Shown piece by piece: positions 48,598-57,095 of a stretch of DNA of 64,000 nucleotides. The DNA comes from Promicromonospora panici (GTDB lineage: Bacteria; Actinomycetota; Actinomycetes; Actinomycetales; Cellulomonadaceae). The stretch is taken from NCBI RefSeq assembly GCF_900608595.1, contig NZ_UWYY01000008.1, positions 62,001 through 126,000 on the forward strand. Reading direction: 5' to 3'. The first letter of the stretch is position 1; every line of letters begins with the position of its first letter. Under the pieces are notes generated by a model. The model did no database searches. It was not told the origin of the DNA and saw only the letters and a program-made list of their open reading frames with translations. Position numbers and translations under genes: made by a program.

Positions 48598-49800
48598 GTG
48601 AACATGCTCCGGATCCTCGTCGCCGCCGACACGTTCGCCCCCGACGTCAACGGCGCCGCACGCTTCGCGGACCGTCTCTCCACCGGGCTGGCCGCGCGCG
48701 GTCACGACGTGCACGTCGTCGCGCCCTCGCCCACCGGGAGCGCCGGCACCGAGGTCCGTGACGGCGTCGTCGTGCACCGCATGGCGTCCCGCCGCCTGCC
48801 GGGGCTGGACGCCATGCGCGTCTCCCTGCCCTGGGACGCGTCGTCCGAGGTGAAGCGGGTGTTCGCGAGCGTGCGGCCCGACGTCGTCCACACCAACGGG
48901 CACATGCTGCTCGGCCGGGCGGTCGTGCATTCCGCGCTGCGGGCCGAGGTGCCGGTGGTCGCGACGAACCACCTCATGCCGGAGAACATCGTGGGCTACC
49001 TGCCGCTGTTCGGGCCGCTGCGGTCGGCGTTCGCCGAGTGGATGTACCGCGACCTCGGCCGTGTGTACTCCAAGGCGGACGCCGTCACCGCGCCGACCCC
49101 CCGCGCCGTCGACCTGATCAACCGTCGCGCGGGGCTGACCGCCGCGTTCCCGGTGTCCAACGGCATCGACGCCGCCGCGTACGAGCAGGCGCGGGCGGCC
49201 GTCGTCTCCCGCCGGGGCACGCCCGGCGGACCGGACACGCTGTACGAGCCGACGGTCCTGTTCGTCGGCAGGCTCGACCAGGAGAAGCGGGTCGACGAGC
49301 TGATCCGCGCGTTCGCCCGGATCTCACCCGACGTACCCGGCCGCCTCGAGGTCGTCGGCGACGGCGCCTGCCGCGGCACCTGGGAGGCGCTCGCGGTCAA
49401 GCTCGGTGTGGCCCAGCGGGTGCGGTTCCGCGGTCGCGTGTCCGACGACGAGCTCCTGGCCGCCTACGCGACCGCCGACCTGTTCTGCATGCCCGGGGTA
49501 TCCGAGCTGCAGAGCATCGTGACTATGGAGGCGATGGCGGCGGGGCTCCCCGTCGTGGCCGCGGACGCGATGGCCCTGCCGCACCTGGTGCGGCCCGGCA
49601 CCAACGGTGAGCTGTTCACGCCCGGCGACGTCGACGGCCTGGCCGGGCACCTCCGCACGCTGCTGACCGACGTGCCCCTGCGCGAGCGGTACGGCACCGC
49701 CGGGCGCGAGCTCATCGAGGCGCACACGATGGGCGCGACCCTCGGCATCTTCGAGGCGCTCTACGAGAAGGTGATGAGCGGGACCCCGGTCCCCGCGTGA
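48598..49800 (+). CDS. GT4-type glycosyltransferase
   Basis: 400-residue GT-B glycosyltransferase of the GT4 group. The N-terminal acceptor domain (MLRILVAADTFAPDVNGAARF) has the glycine-bearing loop usual for this group. The C-terminal donor domain shows VLFVGRLDQEKRVDELIRAF, FRGRVSDDELLAAYATADLF, and the EX7E-type block SIVTMEAMAAGLPVVAADA. These proteins typically transfer mannose or another hexose from GDP- or UDP-sugars to lipids or glycans, for example PimB/MgtA-like enzymes of actinobacteria. GTG 48598 is chosen from GGGAG at 48585-48589 with an 8-nt spacer. It is followed directly by a second GT4 gene. Confidence 0.85.
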   Translation: MNMLRILVAADTFAPDVNGAARFADRLSTGLAARGHDVHVVAPSPTGSAGTEVRDGVVVHRMASRRLPGLDAMRVSLPWDASSEVKRVFASVRPDVVHTNGHMLLGRAVVHSALRAEVPVVATNHLMPENIVGYLPLFGPLRSAFAEWMYRDLGRVYSKADAVTAPTPRAVDLINRRAGLTAAFPVSNGIDAAAYEQARAAVVSRRGTPGGPDTLYEPTVLFVGRLDQEKRVDELIRAFARISPDVPGRLEVVGDGACRGTWEALAVKLGVAQRVRFRGRVSDDELLAAYATADLFCMPGVSELQSIVTMEAMAAGLPVVAADAMALPHLVRPGTNGELFTPGDVDGLAGHLRTLLTDVPLRERYGTAGRELIEAHTMGATLGIFEALYEKVMSGTPVPA

Positions 49801-49850
49801 TCACCAGACTCCCCGCCTCGGGAGACCCGACCCCAGGAGAAACGCCCGTC

Positions 49851-51122
49851 ATGCACCAGCCCGAGCCGGCGAACCCCACTGCCCGGCGCATCGCAGTGGT
49901 CTGCGACTACGCGCTGGACTACCTAGGCGGCGCGCAGACCGCCCTGATCGAACAGGTCGCGGCGCTGACCGCCGCCGGTGCCGACGTGGTCGTGGTCGCG
50001 CCGTCGCCCGGCCCGGCTGCGGCACAGGCCGGTCTCGGCGAGGGCGTGACCTACGTGCAGGTCCCCGCGCGGTGGGTGCTGCCCGGCCTGGAGCTGCCGG
50101 TGATCAGGAACTCAGCGCGGCTGCGGCGCCGGCTGGCGGCAGTCTTCACCGAGCACCGGACCGAGGTGGTCCAGCTCCACTCCGAGTTCGGCGTGGCCGC
50201 CGGCGCGACCAGCGTCGCGCGTGACCTGGGGCTGCCGGTGGTGCATACGGTGCACACGTTCTTCTGGCAGACGTCGCTCCGGCCCCAGCCGCTCATCGCC
50301 GCACTCGTCCGCGCCTTCCACCGCGGGATCACCGGCTGGCGCCCCATCCGGGCCGACCTGGCGGACCGAGCGGCGGACAGCGCGCTCCGCAACATGACCC
50401 TCGGTGTCGCCCGGCGGGCCGACCAGGTGGTCTCACCCTCGGCTCACCAGGCCGAGCGGCTGCGCGCCGCCGGGCTGGACCGGGTGGCGGTGGTGCCCAA
50501 CACCGTCACGGCGTCCGGGCCCGCGGCGCAGGCGCTGGACCGGGTCGAGGACCCGATGCGGATCATCTGGATCGGCCGGTGCGAGCCGGAGAAGCGGATA
50601 CTGCCCTTCGTCCGGGCGCTCGCCGCCGCGCAGCGCCGGCTCGGGCCGGGTCGGCTGCACGGCGTCGTCGTCGGCGACGGGAGCCAGCTCGCCGAGGCGA
50701 GCCGGATCGCGGGAGCCGGCGAGACCGACTTTCTGGGCCGGCAGGACCACGACCGGATCCCGGAGCTCCTCGCGGGGGCGCACCTGGTGGCGCTGACCTC
50801 GTACGGCTTCGACAACCAGCCGATGACCATCGTCGAGGCCGTCACCGCCGGGCGCGGCGTCCTCTACTGCGACCCTGCACTCAGAGAGGGTCTGGCCGGG
50901 CCTGGCATCCAGGTGCCCGTGGACGAGGCCGAGATCAGTGCCGCCCTGGTCGACCTCGTCGAACATCCCGGCCGGGTCGTGGCCGCCTCCCGGGCGACCG
51001 AGCAGGCCCGCGCCGAGTTCGCGCCGCAGACCCACGCGCGGCGAATGCTCGGCCTGTACGACGCCGCGATCGGGCGGATCCGGGCGGATCGGGTGCCGGA
51101 GCCCGACGCGATACCACGGTGA
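49851..51122 (+). CDS. GT4-type glycosyltransferase
   Basis: 423-residue GT-B glycosyltransferase. The acceptor domain starts RRIAVVCDYALDYLGGAQTAL with the usual GGAQ loop, and the donor domain contains IIWIGRCEPEKRILPFVRAL, TDFLGRQDHDRIPELLAGAHL and QPMTIVEAVTAGRGVLYCD. AGGAG at 49835-49839 favours ATG 49851 (11-nt spacer); alternatively GTG 49797 overlaps the previous stop (GTGA) and would add 18 unconserved residues. It is adjacent to another GT4 gene and followed by an acyltransferase, so the trio may build and acylate one glycolipid or surface glycan. Donor and acceptor are not known. Confidence 0.83.
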   Translation: MHQPEPANPTARRIAVVCDYALDYLGGAQTALIEQVAALTAAGADVVVVAPSPGPAAAQAGLGEGVTYVQVPARWVLPGLELPVIRNSARLRRRLAAVFTEHRTEVVQLHSEFGVAAGATSVARDLGLPVVHTVHTFFWQTSLRPQPLIAALVRAFHRGITGWRPIRADLADRAADSALRNMTLGVARRADQVVSPSAHQAERLRAAGLDRVAVVPNTVTASGPAAQALDRVEDPMRIIWIGRCEPEKRILPFVRALAAAQRRLGPGRLHGVVVGDGSQLAEASRIAGAGETDFLGRQDHDRIPELLAGAHLVALTSYGFDNQPMTIVEAVTAGRGVLYCDPALREGLAGPGIQVPVDEAEISAALVDLVEHPGRVVAASRATEQARAEFAPQTHARRMLGLYDAAIGRIRADRVPEPDAIPR

Positions 51123-51165
51123 TCCCTCGGCCGAGGCGCCAAAAGCCCAGTTGATGGGGTGAACT

Positions 51166-51194
51166 TTGACCGTTATAGATCCGTGATCTAGGGT
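51166..51194 (+). promoter_or_regulatory. Consensus-like promoter for leaderless acyltransferase
   Basis: TTGACC at 51166-51171 and TAGGGT at 51189-51194 are separated by exactly 17 nt, close to the vegetative consensus. The ATG at 51203 is 9 nt past the -10 box and lacks a Shine-Dalgarno sequence, so the mRNA is probably leaderless. The gene is thus expressed independently of the preceding glycosyltransferases. Confidence 0.65.
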
Positions 51195-51202
51195 CGGCGG
51201 CG

Positions 51203-52387
51203 ATGACTCGCCCTGACATCTCGCCCACCGTGCCCGAGGCGACCCCTGCGTCAGCGGGCGATCGGGTCCGGAAGACCTCCGGTCGGCTCGTGGCGATGGA
51301 CGGCCTGCGCTTCGCCGCCGCGGCGGCGGTGCTGCTCTACCACTTCACGGCGACCTCGACGGTGACCGGCTACTGGGGCACCGACCCCGTCGAGGCGTTC
51401 CCGCTGCTCAACGAGGTCACCCGGTATGGCTGGCTCGGCGTCGAGCTGTTCTTCATGATCTCGGGCTTCGTGATCCTGCTCAGCGCCGACGGCCGGGGGA
51501 TCGCGGGGTTCGTCGCCTCCCGGGTGGGCCGCCTCTTCCCGGCGTACTGGGCGTGCATAGTGCTGACGGCGGGCCTGCAGCAGGTGTGGTCGGGCGGACG
51601 CCGGACGACCCTGACGGAGACCCTGCTCAATCTCACGATGGTGCAGGACCTGTTCCAGGTCACGGGCGTCCAGGTGGTGTTCTGGACCCTGCTGGTGGAG
51701 CTCAAGTTCTACCTGCTCGTCTTCGTGGTGCTTGCGTTCGGCCCGCTCACGCGCAACCGGGTCCTGGCCTTCGCCACGATCTGGCCGCTCGCCGGCTGGG
51801 CCGCCCAGATGCTCGGCGCCCACTGGCTCGCCGACCTGCTGGTGCCGAACTACGCGCCGTACTTCGCCGTCGGCATGCTGCTGTTCCTCGCCTACCGCGA
51901 CGGGTTCGACGTCATCACGAGCACGCTGCTCGCCGGGGGACTGGTCCTGTGCGTCGTGCGGGTGCTGGAGGCGTCCGGCCGCGCGTCCGACCTGCAGGGC
52001 GTCCCGGTGGACCCGGTCATCGCGGCGATGATCATGCTGGCCAGCGTCGCCGCCGTCTGGGCGACGACGCTGCGGGGCAGGTCCGCCCCGCCCCGGCGGG
52101 TGGCGGCGGTGCTCGGCACGGTCGGCGCCCTGACCTATCCCGTGTACCTGGTGCACACGCAGTTCGGGTACGCCGTGATCGACCTGCTGGCTCACGAGAC
52201 CACCCGCACCGTCGCGCTCTTCGCCGCGGGCGCGCTGAGCCTGGGCCTCGCGGTGGCGATCCACTACGGCGTCGAGCGACCGACGTCGGCCCGGCTGCGC
52301 CGGGCGGTGCAGGCCGGGCTGCTGCGCTGCTCGGACGCGCTGCGCTCGCGCGGGCTGATGCGCGTGTGGGACCAGGTCAGGACCTAA
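51203..52387 (+). CDS. Acyltransferase-3 family membrane protein, no SGNH domain
   Basis: 394-residue OafA-like membrane acyltransferase. It has RLVAMDGLRFAAAAAVLLYHF near residue 28 with the conserved Arg-Phe and His, then GVELFFMISGFVILLSADG and RVGRLFPAYWACIVL, and in total about ten helices ending near residue 365. No SGNH domain follows. It resembles ExoZ/NodX/OafA-type acetyltransferases that modify exopolysaccharide or lipid-linked sugars. Its own strong promoter lies at 51166-51194. The stop overlaps the convergent gene's stop by 4 nt. Location after two GT4 genes suggests acylation of the glycan they make. Confidence 0.85.
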   Translation: MTRPDISPTVPEATPASAGDRVRKTSGRLVAMDGLRFAAAAAVLLYHFTATSTVTGYWGTDPVEAFPLLNEVTRYGWLGVELFFMISGFVILLSADGRGIAGFVASRVGRLFPAYWACIVLTAGLQQVWSGGRRTTLTETLLNLTMVQDLFQVTGVQVVFWTLLVELKFYLLVFVVLAFGPLTRNRVLAFATIWPLAGWAAQMLGAHWLADLLVPNYAPYFAVGMLLFLAYRDGFDVITSTLLAGGLVLCVVRVLEASGRASDLQGVPVDPVIAAMIMLASVAAVWATTLRGRSAPPRRVAAVLGTVGALTYPVYLVHTQFGYAVIDLLAHETTRTVALFAAGALSLGLAVAIHYGVERPTSARLRRAVQAGLLRCSDALRSRGLMRVWDQVRT

Positions 52388-53127
52388 GCCTGCTTACACG
52401 CCTCGGACCGACCTGGTTCCTGCTTCTCGCTTCCCTCGGTGCGATCCAACCGCGGCAGGTCACCGGGCGACAGGCCGATCTCGCGCAGCGACTGCTCGAG
52501 GTCCAGCGCCGGGTAGTCCTTGAGGACCAGGACCCGAACCTTGTACTCGACGGCGACACCCGCGCGATCGGTGCCGTCGTCGAACCACAGCTCGTCCCGG
52601 TCGTTGTCGTGCCCGTAGTAGGTCTGGACCGTCACCCGTTCGATCCGGACGCCGTGCTCGACGCGGGGCACCGACCAGAGCGGTTCCTTCGCACTGTGGA
52701 CCCAGACCTCGGCCCGGTCGGGGAGTACCGCGAGGACCACCTGCATGTCGCTCTCCCACTCCTTGCGCCAGCTGCGCGGCAGCACCCCGCGCGCGTCCGC
52801 CCGCCCGTACATCCCCTGGCCGGCGTAGCCGGGGACGAGCACCGCTCCGGGATGACGCCGCGCCGCGGCGGCCATGGTCCGACGCCGCCGCCACCGGATG
52901 CGGCGGCCAGTACCGACCGCGAAGAGCAGTCCCACGCCGACCCACCACAGCACGAAGACGCCGACCGTGCCGCCGAGCGCGAGCAGGTAGTTCAGCACGG
53001 AGACCGGCGCGTCGGAGCCCAGCAGGAAGATGAGTGCCATCCCCCCGAAGAGGAGGACTGCTCCGATGAGCCCCTCGTACTCCCGCCACAGCTTCCGCGG
53101 CCACTCGCTGCCGCGCTGATCCGGCAT
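52384..53127 (-). CDS. Membrane-anchored protein of unknown function
   Basis: 247-residue protein I do not recognise. Two hydrophobic helices (about residues 21-42, AVLLFGGMALIFLL, and 50-75, VGVFVLWWVGVGLLF) are followed by an Arg-rich juxtamembrane segment. The rest is a roughly 150-residue soluble domain with many beta strands (MQVVLAVLPDRAEVWVHSA; VAVEYKVRVLVLKDYP) and a charged tail. The layout resembles small PH-like membrane proteins, but no motif confirms this. ATG 53127 is chosen because GGGGG lies just upstream; an in-frame start at 53160 adds 11 residues. Its end overlaps the acyltransferase stop by 4 nt, and a 50-bp palindrome separates it from the RDD gene upstream. Confidence 0.6.
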   Translation of the reverse strand: MPDQRGSEWPRKLWREYEGLIGAVLLFGGMALIFLLGSDAPVSVLNYLLALGGTVGVFVLWWVGVGLLFAVGTGRRIRWRRRRTMAAAARRHPGAVLVPGYAGQGMYGRADARGVLPRSWRKEWESDMQVVLAVLPDRAEVWVHSAKEPLWSVPRVEHGVRIERVTVQTYYGHDNDRDELWFDDGTDRAGVAVEYKVRVLVLKDYPALDLEQSLREIGLSPGDLPRLDRTEGSEKQEPGRSEACKQA

Positions 53128-53192
53128 CGTCGTCACCCCCAGGCTGTCCGCGCGGGGCAAGCGTGACCCGGGCCCGCCGGGAGGGGTCCCCG

Positions 53193-53242
53193 GACGTGTC
53201 AGACGCTCAGGTCCCCCGGGGGACCTGAGCGTCTGACACGTC
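53193..53242. terminator. 50-bp perfect palindrome after the RDD gene
   Basis: Positions 53193-53217 and 53218-53242 are exact reverse complements with no loop bases; outer CCCCG/CGGGG blocks extend it with small asymmetry. It begins 14 nt past the RDD stop (minus strand) and 66 nt before the next gene's start. It probably serves as a terminator, though such long perfect palindromes are rarely stable in bacteria. Confidence 0.7.
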
Positions 53243-53256
53243 GCAGTGCCGGGGGA

Positions 53257-54084
53257 TCAGCGCGGCGGGTCCGCTACCGCGAACGGGAGGCGGTGCAGCA
53301 GCTCGGCCTGCTCCTCGGCCCGCTTGCGCTCCCGCTGGCCGGCACCCAGCTCCCGCTCGCGGCGCTCGGCGAGGACGGCGTGCAGGAACGCCTCGGGGTG
53401 CGTGCCGGGCGGCGGTCCCGGAGCGACGTAGGGCTCGATGCGCCCGGCGAGGTCGTCGGCGAGGCGCGCCCGGGACTCCGGAGCGAGGCGCGCGGCGCGG
53501 CCCAGGAACTGCCGCGCGGCCAGAGCCAGCCCGTCCGGCAGGCGCCGCATGTCGGCGGTGTGCGCCCACGAGGCCAGGGCCTGCGGCATCACCACCGGGG
53601 CCGACGGCGGCTTGCCACCCCGCACGCGTACCGCGTACGTGCCCGCCGCGATGTCGCCGAGGCGCTTGCCCTTGGCGTTGGCCAGCGACGCGATCGCCGC
53701 GATGCCGCCGAACGTGAGCCACAGCTCGATCACCCCGACCAGCGCCCGGACCAGCGCGTGCCGGAACCGGACCGGGCCGCCGTCGTCGCGCACCACGCGG
53801 ATGCCGCAGGCGAGCTTGCCGACGGACCGGCCGCGCGAGAGCGTCTCGATCGTGACGGGTACGCCCACCATGACCACGACGGTCGCGACGATGTAGACCA
53901 CGAGCGCGATGTCCTCACCCAGGGCGGCGTTCTCGAAGAACCAGATACCACCCACGACCAGCGCCGTCAGGATGACTGCGCCGATGATCAGGAAGTCCAG
54001 CATGGCGCCCATGGCGCGCGTGATGAACGACGCCGGGCGAGCGTCCAGCACCACGCCCTCGCCGATGACTATGCCGTCCTGCAC
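53257..54084 (-). CDS. RDD family membrane protein
   Basis: 275-residue protein with an RDD domain at about residues 15-155. The first helix begins with ARPASFITRAMGAMLDFLIIGAV (Arg...Asp), a second helix pair follows, and RGRSVGKLACGIRVVRDDGG is the conserved loop. The C-terminal 110 residues are hydrophilic, Arg/Glu-rich and probably helical (HAVLAERRERELGAG, KRAEEQAELLHR). RDD proteins are of unsettled function, some being linked to cation exchange. GTG 54084 has GGAGG 4 nt upstream. It is divergent from the SpoIIM-DUF58 operon; RDD genes beside such clusters are a recurring actinobacterial arrangement. Confidence 0.85.
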   Translation of the reverse strand: MQDGIVIGEGVVLDARPASFITRAMGAMLDFLIIGAVILTALVVGGIWFFENAALGEDIALVVYIVATVVVMVGVPVTIETLSRGRSVGKLACGIRVVRDDGGPVRFRHALVRALVGVIELWLTFGGIAAIASLANAKGKRLGDIAAGTYAVRVRGGKPPSAPVVMPQALASWAHTADMRRLPDGLALAARQFLGRAARLAPESRARLADDLAGRIEPYVAPGPPPGTHPEAFLHAVLAERRERELGAGQRERKRAEEQAELLHRLPFAVADPPR

Positions 54085-54152
54085 GGTTCCTCCGGTCGGG
54101 GTGTGGGGCCTTGGGGGGGCACGCGGTAACTCCTGTGCGGCAGACTACCGCC

Positions 54153-55142
54153 GTGGACATCGACGCCTTCACCGCCGTGCACGCCGCAGAGTGGGACCGC
54201 CTCAAGGAGCTCTCGTCCCGGCGTCGTCTGGACGGCGCCGAGTCCGACGAGCTGGTGCGTCTCTACCAGTCGGTGGCCACCCACCTGTCGACGGTCCGGT
54301 CGGCCGCACCGGACCCGGCACTGGTCACTCGGCTGTCCGACGTCCTGAACCGTGCGCGCACCCGCATCGCCGGCACGCACGAGCCCGCCTGGCGCGAGGT
54401 CGTGCGGTTCGCCGTCGTGTCGCTGCCCGCCGCGTTCTACCGGATCCGGTGGTGGTCGCACGCGGTGACGGCGGCTTGCCTGCTCGTGGCGGTCGTCGCC
54501 GGCATCTACATCGCGTCCGACGTCGACGCGATGAACTCGATGATGACGCCGTCCGCGCAGGAGGAATACGTGAACGAGGCGTTCGCGTCCTACTACGACC
54601 CGGGCATCGGGTTCGCCGCGGTCGTGTGGACCAACAACGCGTGGATCGCCGCACAGGCCGTCGGCGGCGGGATCACCGGCTTCTTCCCCCTCATGGTGCT
54701 CTGGCAGAACGCGGTGCAGATCGGGGCCACCGGCGGCATGATGGCCGCCCACGGCGAGCTCGACCTGTTCCTCACGCTCATCGCGCCGCACGGCCTGCTC
54801 GAGCTGACGTGCATCTTCGTCGCGGGAGCAGCAGGCCTCCGGCTCTTCTGGACCCTCATCGACCCGGGCCACCGCAAGCGCTCGGTGGCCATGGCCGCCG
54901 AGGGCCGCTCCCTGATCACCACGGTCATCGGGCTTGCGGTGGCGCTCGGCGTCTCCGGCCTCGTGGAAGGCTTCGTCACGGGGTCGGAGATGTACTGGTG
55001 GCTCAAGATAGTGATCGGCGCGATAGTGCTGGCCGGCTTCTGGACCTACGTGTACGTCCTGGGCCGCCGGGCCGTCCGGGCCGGCGCCACGGGCGACCTC
55101 GCCGAGCACGAGGCCGGAGCCACCCTGGTCACGGCTGGGTGA
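54153..55142 (+). CDS. SpoIIM-like (stage II sporulation protein M family) membrane protein
   Basis: 329-residue membrane protein of the SpoIIM/DUF95 family. An N-terminal helical cytoplasmic region (VDIDAFTAVHAAEWDRLKEL; ELVRLYQSVATHLSTVRSA) precedes six hydrophobic segments with AGIYIASDVDAM, NNAWIAAQAVGGGITGFFP and IAPHGLLELTCIFVAGAAG, the last being the family signature. In Bacillus SpoIIM is part of the engulfment peptidoglycan machinery; here no sporulation context exists and the role is probably envelope-related. GTG 54153 fits a leaderless start (CAGACT 7 nt before). It opens the cluster that continues to the DUF58 gene. Confidence 0.85.
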   Translation: MDIDAFTAVHAAEWDRLKELSSRRRLDGAESDELVRLYQSVATHLSTVRSAAPDPALVTRLSDVLNRARTRIAGTHEPAWREVVRFAVVSLPAAFYRIRWWSHAVTAACLLVAVVAGIYIASDVDAMNSMMTPSAQEEYVNEAFASYYDPGIGFAAVVWTNNAWIAAQAVGGGITGFFPLMVLWQNAVQIGATGGMMAAHGELDLFLTLIAPHGLLELTCIFVAGAAGLRLFWTLIDPGHRKRSVAMAAEGRSLITTVIGLAVALGVSGLVEGFVTGSEMYWWLKIVIGAIVLAGFWTYVYVLGRRAVRAGATGDLAEHEAGATLVTAG

Positions 55143-55252
55143 CGGTTGCGCGCAGCCAGAGTGTGCCGCGCCGTTTTCGCGGCTCGCTGTCAGCCTCCCG
55201 TACTAGGGTTGCGGCGCAGGCACGACTTGAGACGACATCCGGAGCACGCCCC

Positions 55253-56470
55253 ATGACGACGCCCGAGAGCGCACCCGACCAGCCGGCGCAGCCGACGCCC
55301 CCGCAGCCCGGAGGGTCCCAGCCCGCCGGCTGGGGCGAGCCGCCGCGGTACGGGCAGTACGCGCCCGGGTATGACCCGGCGGCGCCGCCCGCGCAGCCGG
55401 CACCCGGCCAGCCGCAGTACGGCGCACCTTCGGGCGGCCCGGCGGGCGGGCAGTACGGCCAGAGCCAGTACGGGCAGTACTCCCCGTACTCCTCGCAGGT
55501 ACCCGGCTACCGGCCCCCGGCCGACAAGCCGGGCATCGTCCCGCTGCGCCCGCTCACCCTCGGTGAGCTGTACGACGGCGCGTTCGGCGCCGTCCGGCAC
55601 AACCCGGGCGTGACCCTGGGCCTGACGGCGCTCATCGTGGTCGCAGCCGTCGCGGTCGGCACCCTGATCAGCATCCCCCTCACCACGCTGTTCACCGACC
55701 TGTTCGGCAGCCTGTTCGCCGAGATCGGCGACGACGCCTCGCTCGAAGGGCTCGGCTTCACGCAGGACATGCTGGGCGTGACCTACGGGTCGGCGCTCGG
55801 CACCGGCATGCTGCTCACGCTCGCCACACCGCTCGCGATGGGCGTCATGGCCATCTCTGTCAGCGACTCGGTCATCGGCCGCAAGATCTCGGTGTCCGAC
55901 GCCTGGGCCCGCGTCGGCAAGCGCTGGTGGTTCCTGATCGGCTTCTCGCTCCTGAGCACCCTCGTCGTGCTCGTGGCCTACCTGCTCGTCGCGGGGATCG
56001 TCGCGGCCCTGGTCATCTGGGTGGACCCGGCCGCCGGCGCGATCACCGGGCTGGTCCTGTTCCTCGCGCTCGTGGTGGCGGCAGTGTGGGCGTTCACCCG
56101 CGTCGCCCTGATCCCGCCGGCACTCGCCGTCGAGGGCGGCGGCTTCTGGGCCACGTGCAGGCGCGCCTGGAAGCTGACGCACGGCACGTTCTGGCGGGTG
56201 CTGGGCATCTACCTGCTCACCTCGATCATCCTCGGCGTCATCGGCCAGATCGTCGCCGTGCCGGTGAGCCTGCTCATGAGCCTGTTCATGGTGATGGAGA
56301 GCGGCGTGGGCCTCGCGATCAGCTACGGGGTCACCTACGTCATCACCGGCGGCATGAGCGTGCTCTTCCTCGGTGGTGTCATCGCCCTGCTCTACATCGA
56401 CACCCGGATGCGACGCGAGGGACTGGACGTGCAGCTGCAGGCCGCGGCCGCAGCCACGGCGGACAAGTGA
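55253..56470 (+). CDS. Membrane protein with proline/glutamine-rich N-terminal tail, GlpQ-membrane-domain-like
   Basis: 405-residue protein. Residues 1-90 are a low-complexity Pro/Gln/Gly/Tyr tail with repeated GQYG/QYGQ-type motifs, likely disordered and cytoplasmic. The rest has about six helices with LRPLTLGELYDGAFGAVRHNPG at the domain start and AWARVGKRWWFLIGFSLLS and TCRRAWKLTHGTFWRVLGIY further on, resembling the membrane domain found in some glycerophosphodiester phosphodiesterases and in stand-alone actinobacterial proteins. No phosphodiesterase domain is present. ATG 55253 has GGAG 8 nt upstream; TAGGGT at 55203-55208 is a candidate -10. The DUF4129 gene starts one base after its stop. 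Confidence 0.8.
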   Translation: MTTPESAPDQPAQPTPPQPGGSQPAGWGEPPRYGQYAPGYDPAAPPAQPAPGQPQYGAPSGGPAGGQYGQSQYGQYSPYSSQVPGYRPPADKPGIVPLRPLTLGELYDGAFGAVRHNPGVTLGLTALIVVAAVAVGTLISIPLTTLFTDLFGSLFAEIGDDASLEGLGFTQDMLGVTYGSALGTGMLLTLATPLAMGVMAISVSDSVIGRKISVSDAWARVGKRWWFLIGFSLLSTLVVLVAYLLVAGIVAALVIWVDPAAGAITGLVLFLALVVAAVWAFTRVALIPPALAVEGGGFWATCRRAWKLTHGTFWRVLGIYLLTSIILGVIGQIVAVPVSLLMSLFMVMESGVGLAISYGVTYVITGGMSVLFLGGVIALLYIDTRMRREGLDVQLQAAAAATADK

Positions 56471-56471
56471 C

Positions 56472-57095
56472 ATGAGGGCCGATCTGCCCGTCGTCCCCGA
56501 CCGGGACACCGCGCGCGAATGGCTCGGCAGCGAGCTGCAGAAGCCCGAGTACGCGGAGCGCGAGTCGCTGCTCACGCGCCTGATCAACTGGGTGCGGGAC
56601 TGGCTGAACGGCATCGAGTGGCCCGACGCATCGATGTCCGGCCCGCAGCTCGGCCTCACCATCGCCGTGATCGCCGTGGTGGTCCTCGCGATCGCCTGGC
56701 TGGTCGCCGGCCCGGTCCGGCTCGGGCGCGAGCGCACGGGATCCTCCGAGGTCCTCGACGCCGACGACGCCCGCACCGCCGCGAAGATGCGTGCGGCGGC
56801 TGACCAGGCCGCTGCCGCCGGGGACTGGCGGACCGCGACCATCGAGCGCTTCCGCGCCGTCGTCCGCTCAATGGAGGAACGCGTGATCATCGAGCCGCGC
56901 CCCGGCCGCACGGCGCAGGAGGCCGCGGCCGACGCGGGCGAGCGCCTCGTGGCCCAGGCCGCCGGCCTGCACTCGGGGGCCGACCTGTTCGACGGCGTCG
57001 AGTACGGCGACCGGGTAGCCACTGCCCAGGACGACGCCGCCTTGCGTGCGCTCGACGCCGAGGTCGCCGCCGCCCGGCCCGAGGTCTCCGCATGA
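56472..57095 (+). CDS. DUF4129 domain membrane protein
   Basis: 207-residue protein. A short N-terminal segment (DRDTAREWLGSELQKPEYAE), one membrane helix (about residues 60-80, LGLTIAVIAVVVLAIAWLV) and a C-terminal helical domain of about 110 residues containing GDWRTATIERFRAVVRSMEER and PGRTAQEAAADAG match DUF4129, known beside transglutaminase-like, MoxR and DUF58 genes. It starts one base after the stop of the upstream gene and overlaps the DUF4350 gene by 4 nt (ATGA), so the cluster is translationally coupled. Biochemical role unknown; probably an assembly partner of the MoxR/DUF58 complex at the membrane. Confidence 0.85.
   Translation: MRADLPVVPDRDTAREWLGSELQKPEYAERESLLTRLINWVRDWLNGIEWPDASMSGPQLGLTIAVIAVVVLAIAWLVAGPVRLGRERTGSSEVLDADDARTAAKMRAAADQAAAAGDWRTATIERFRAVVRSMEERVIIEPRPGRTAQEAAADAGERLVAQAAGLHSGADLFDGVEYGDRVATAQDDAALRALDAEVAAARPEVSA

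Noticed and set aside
53193..53242. Phage or plasmid attachment site
   Set aside because: No integrase, tRNA or duplicate of the sequence is seen in the window; a terminator or element remnant fits better.
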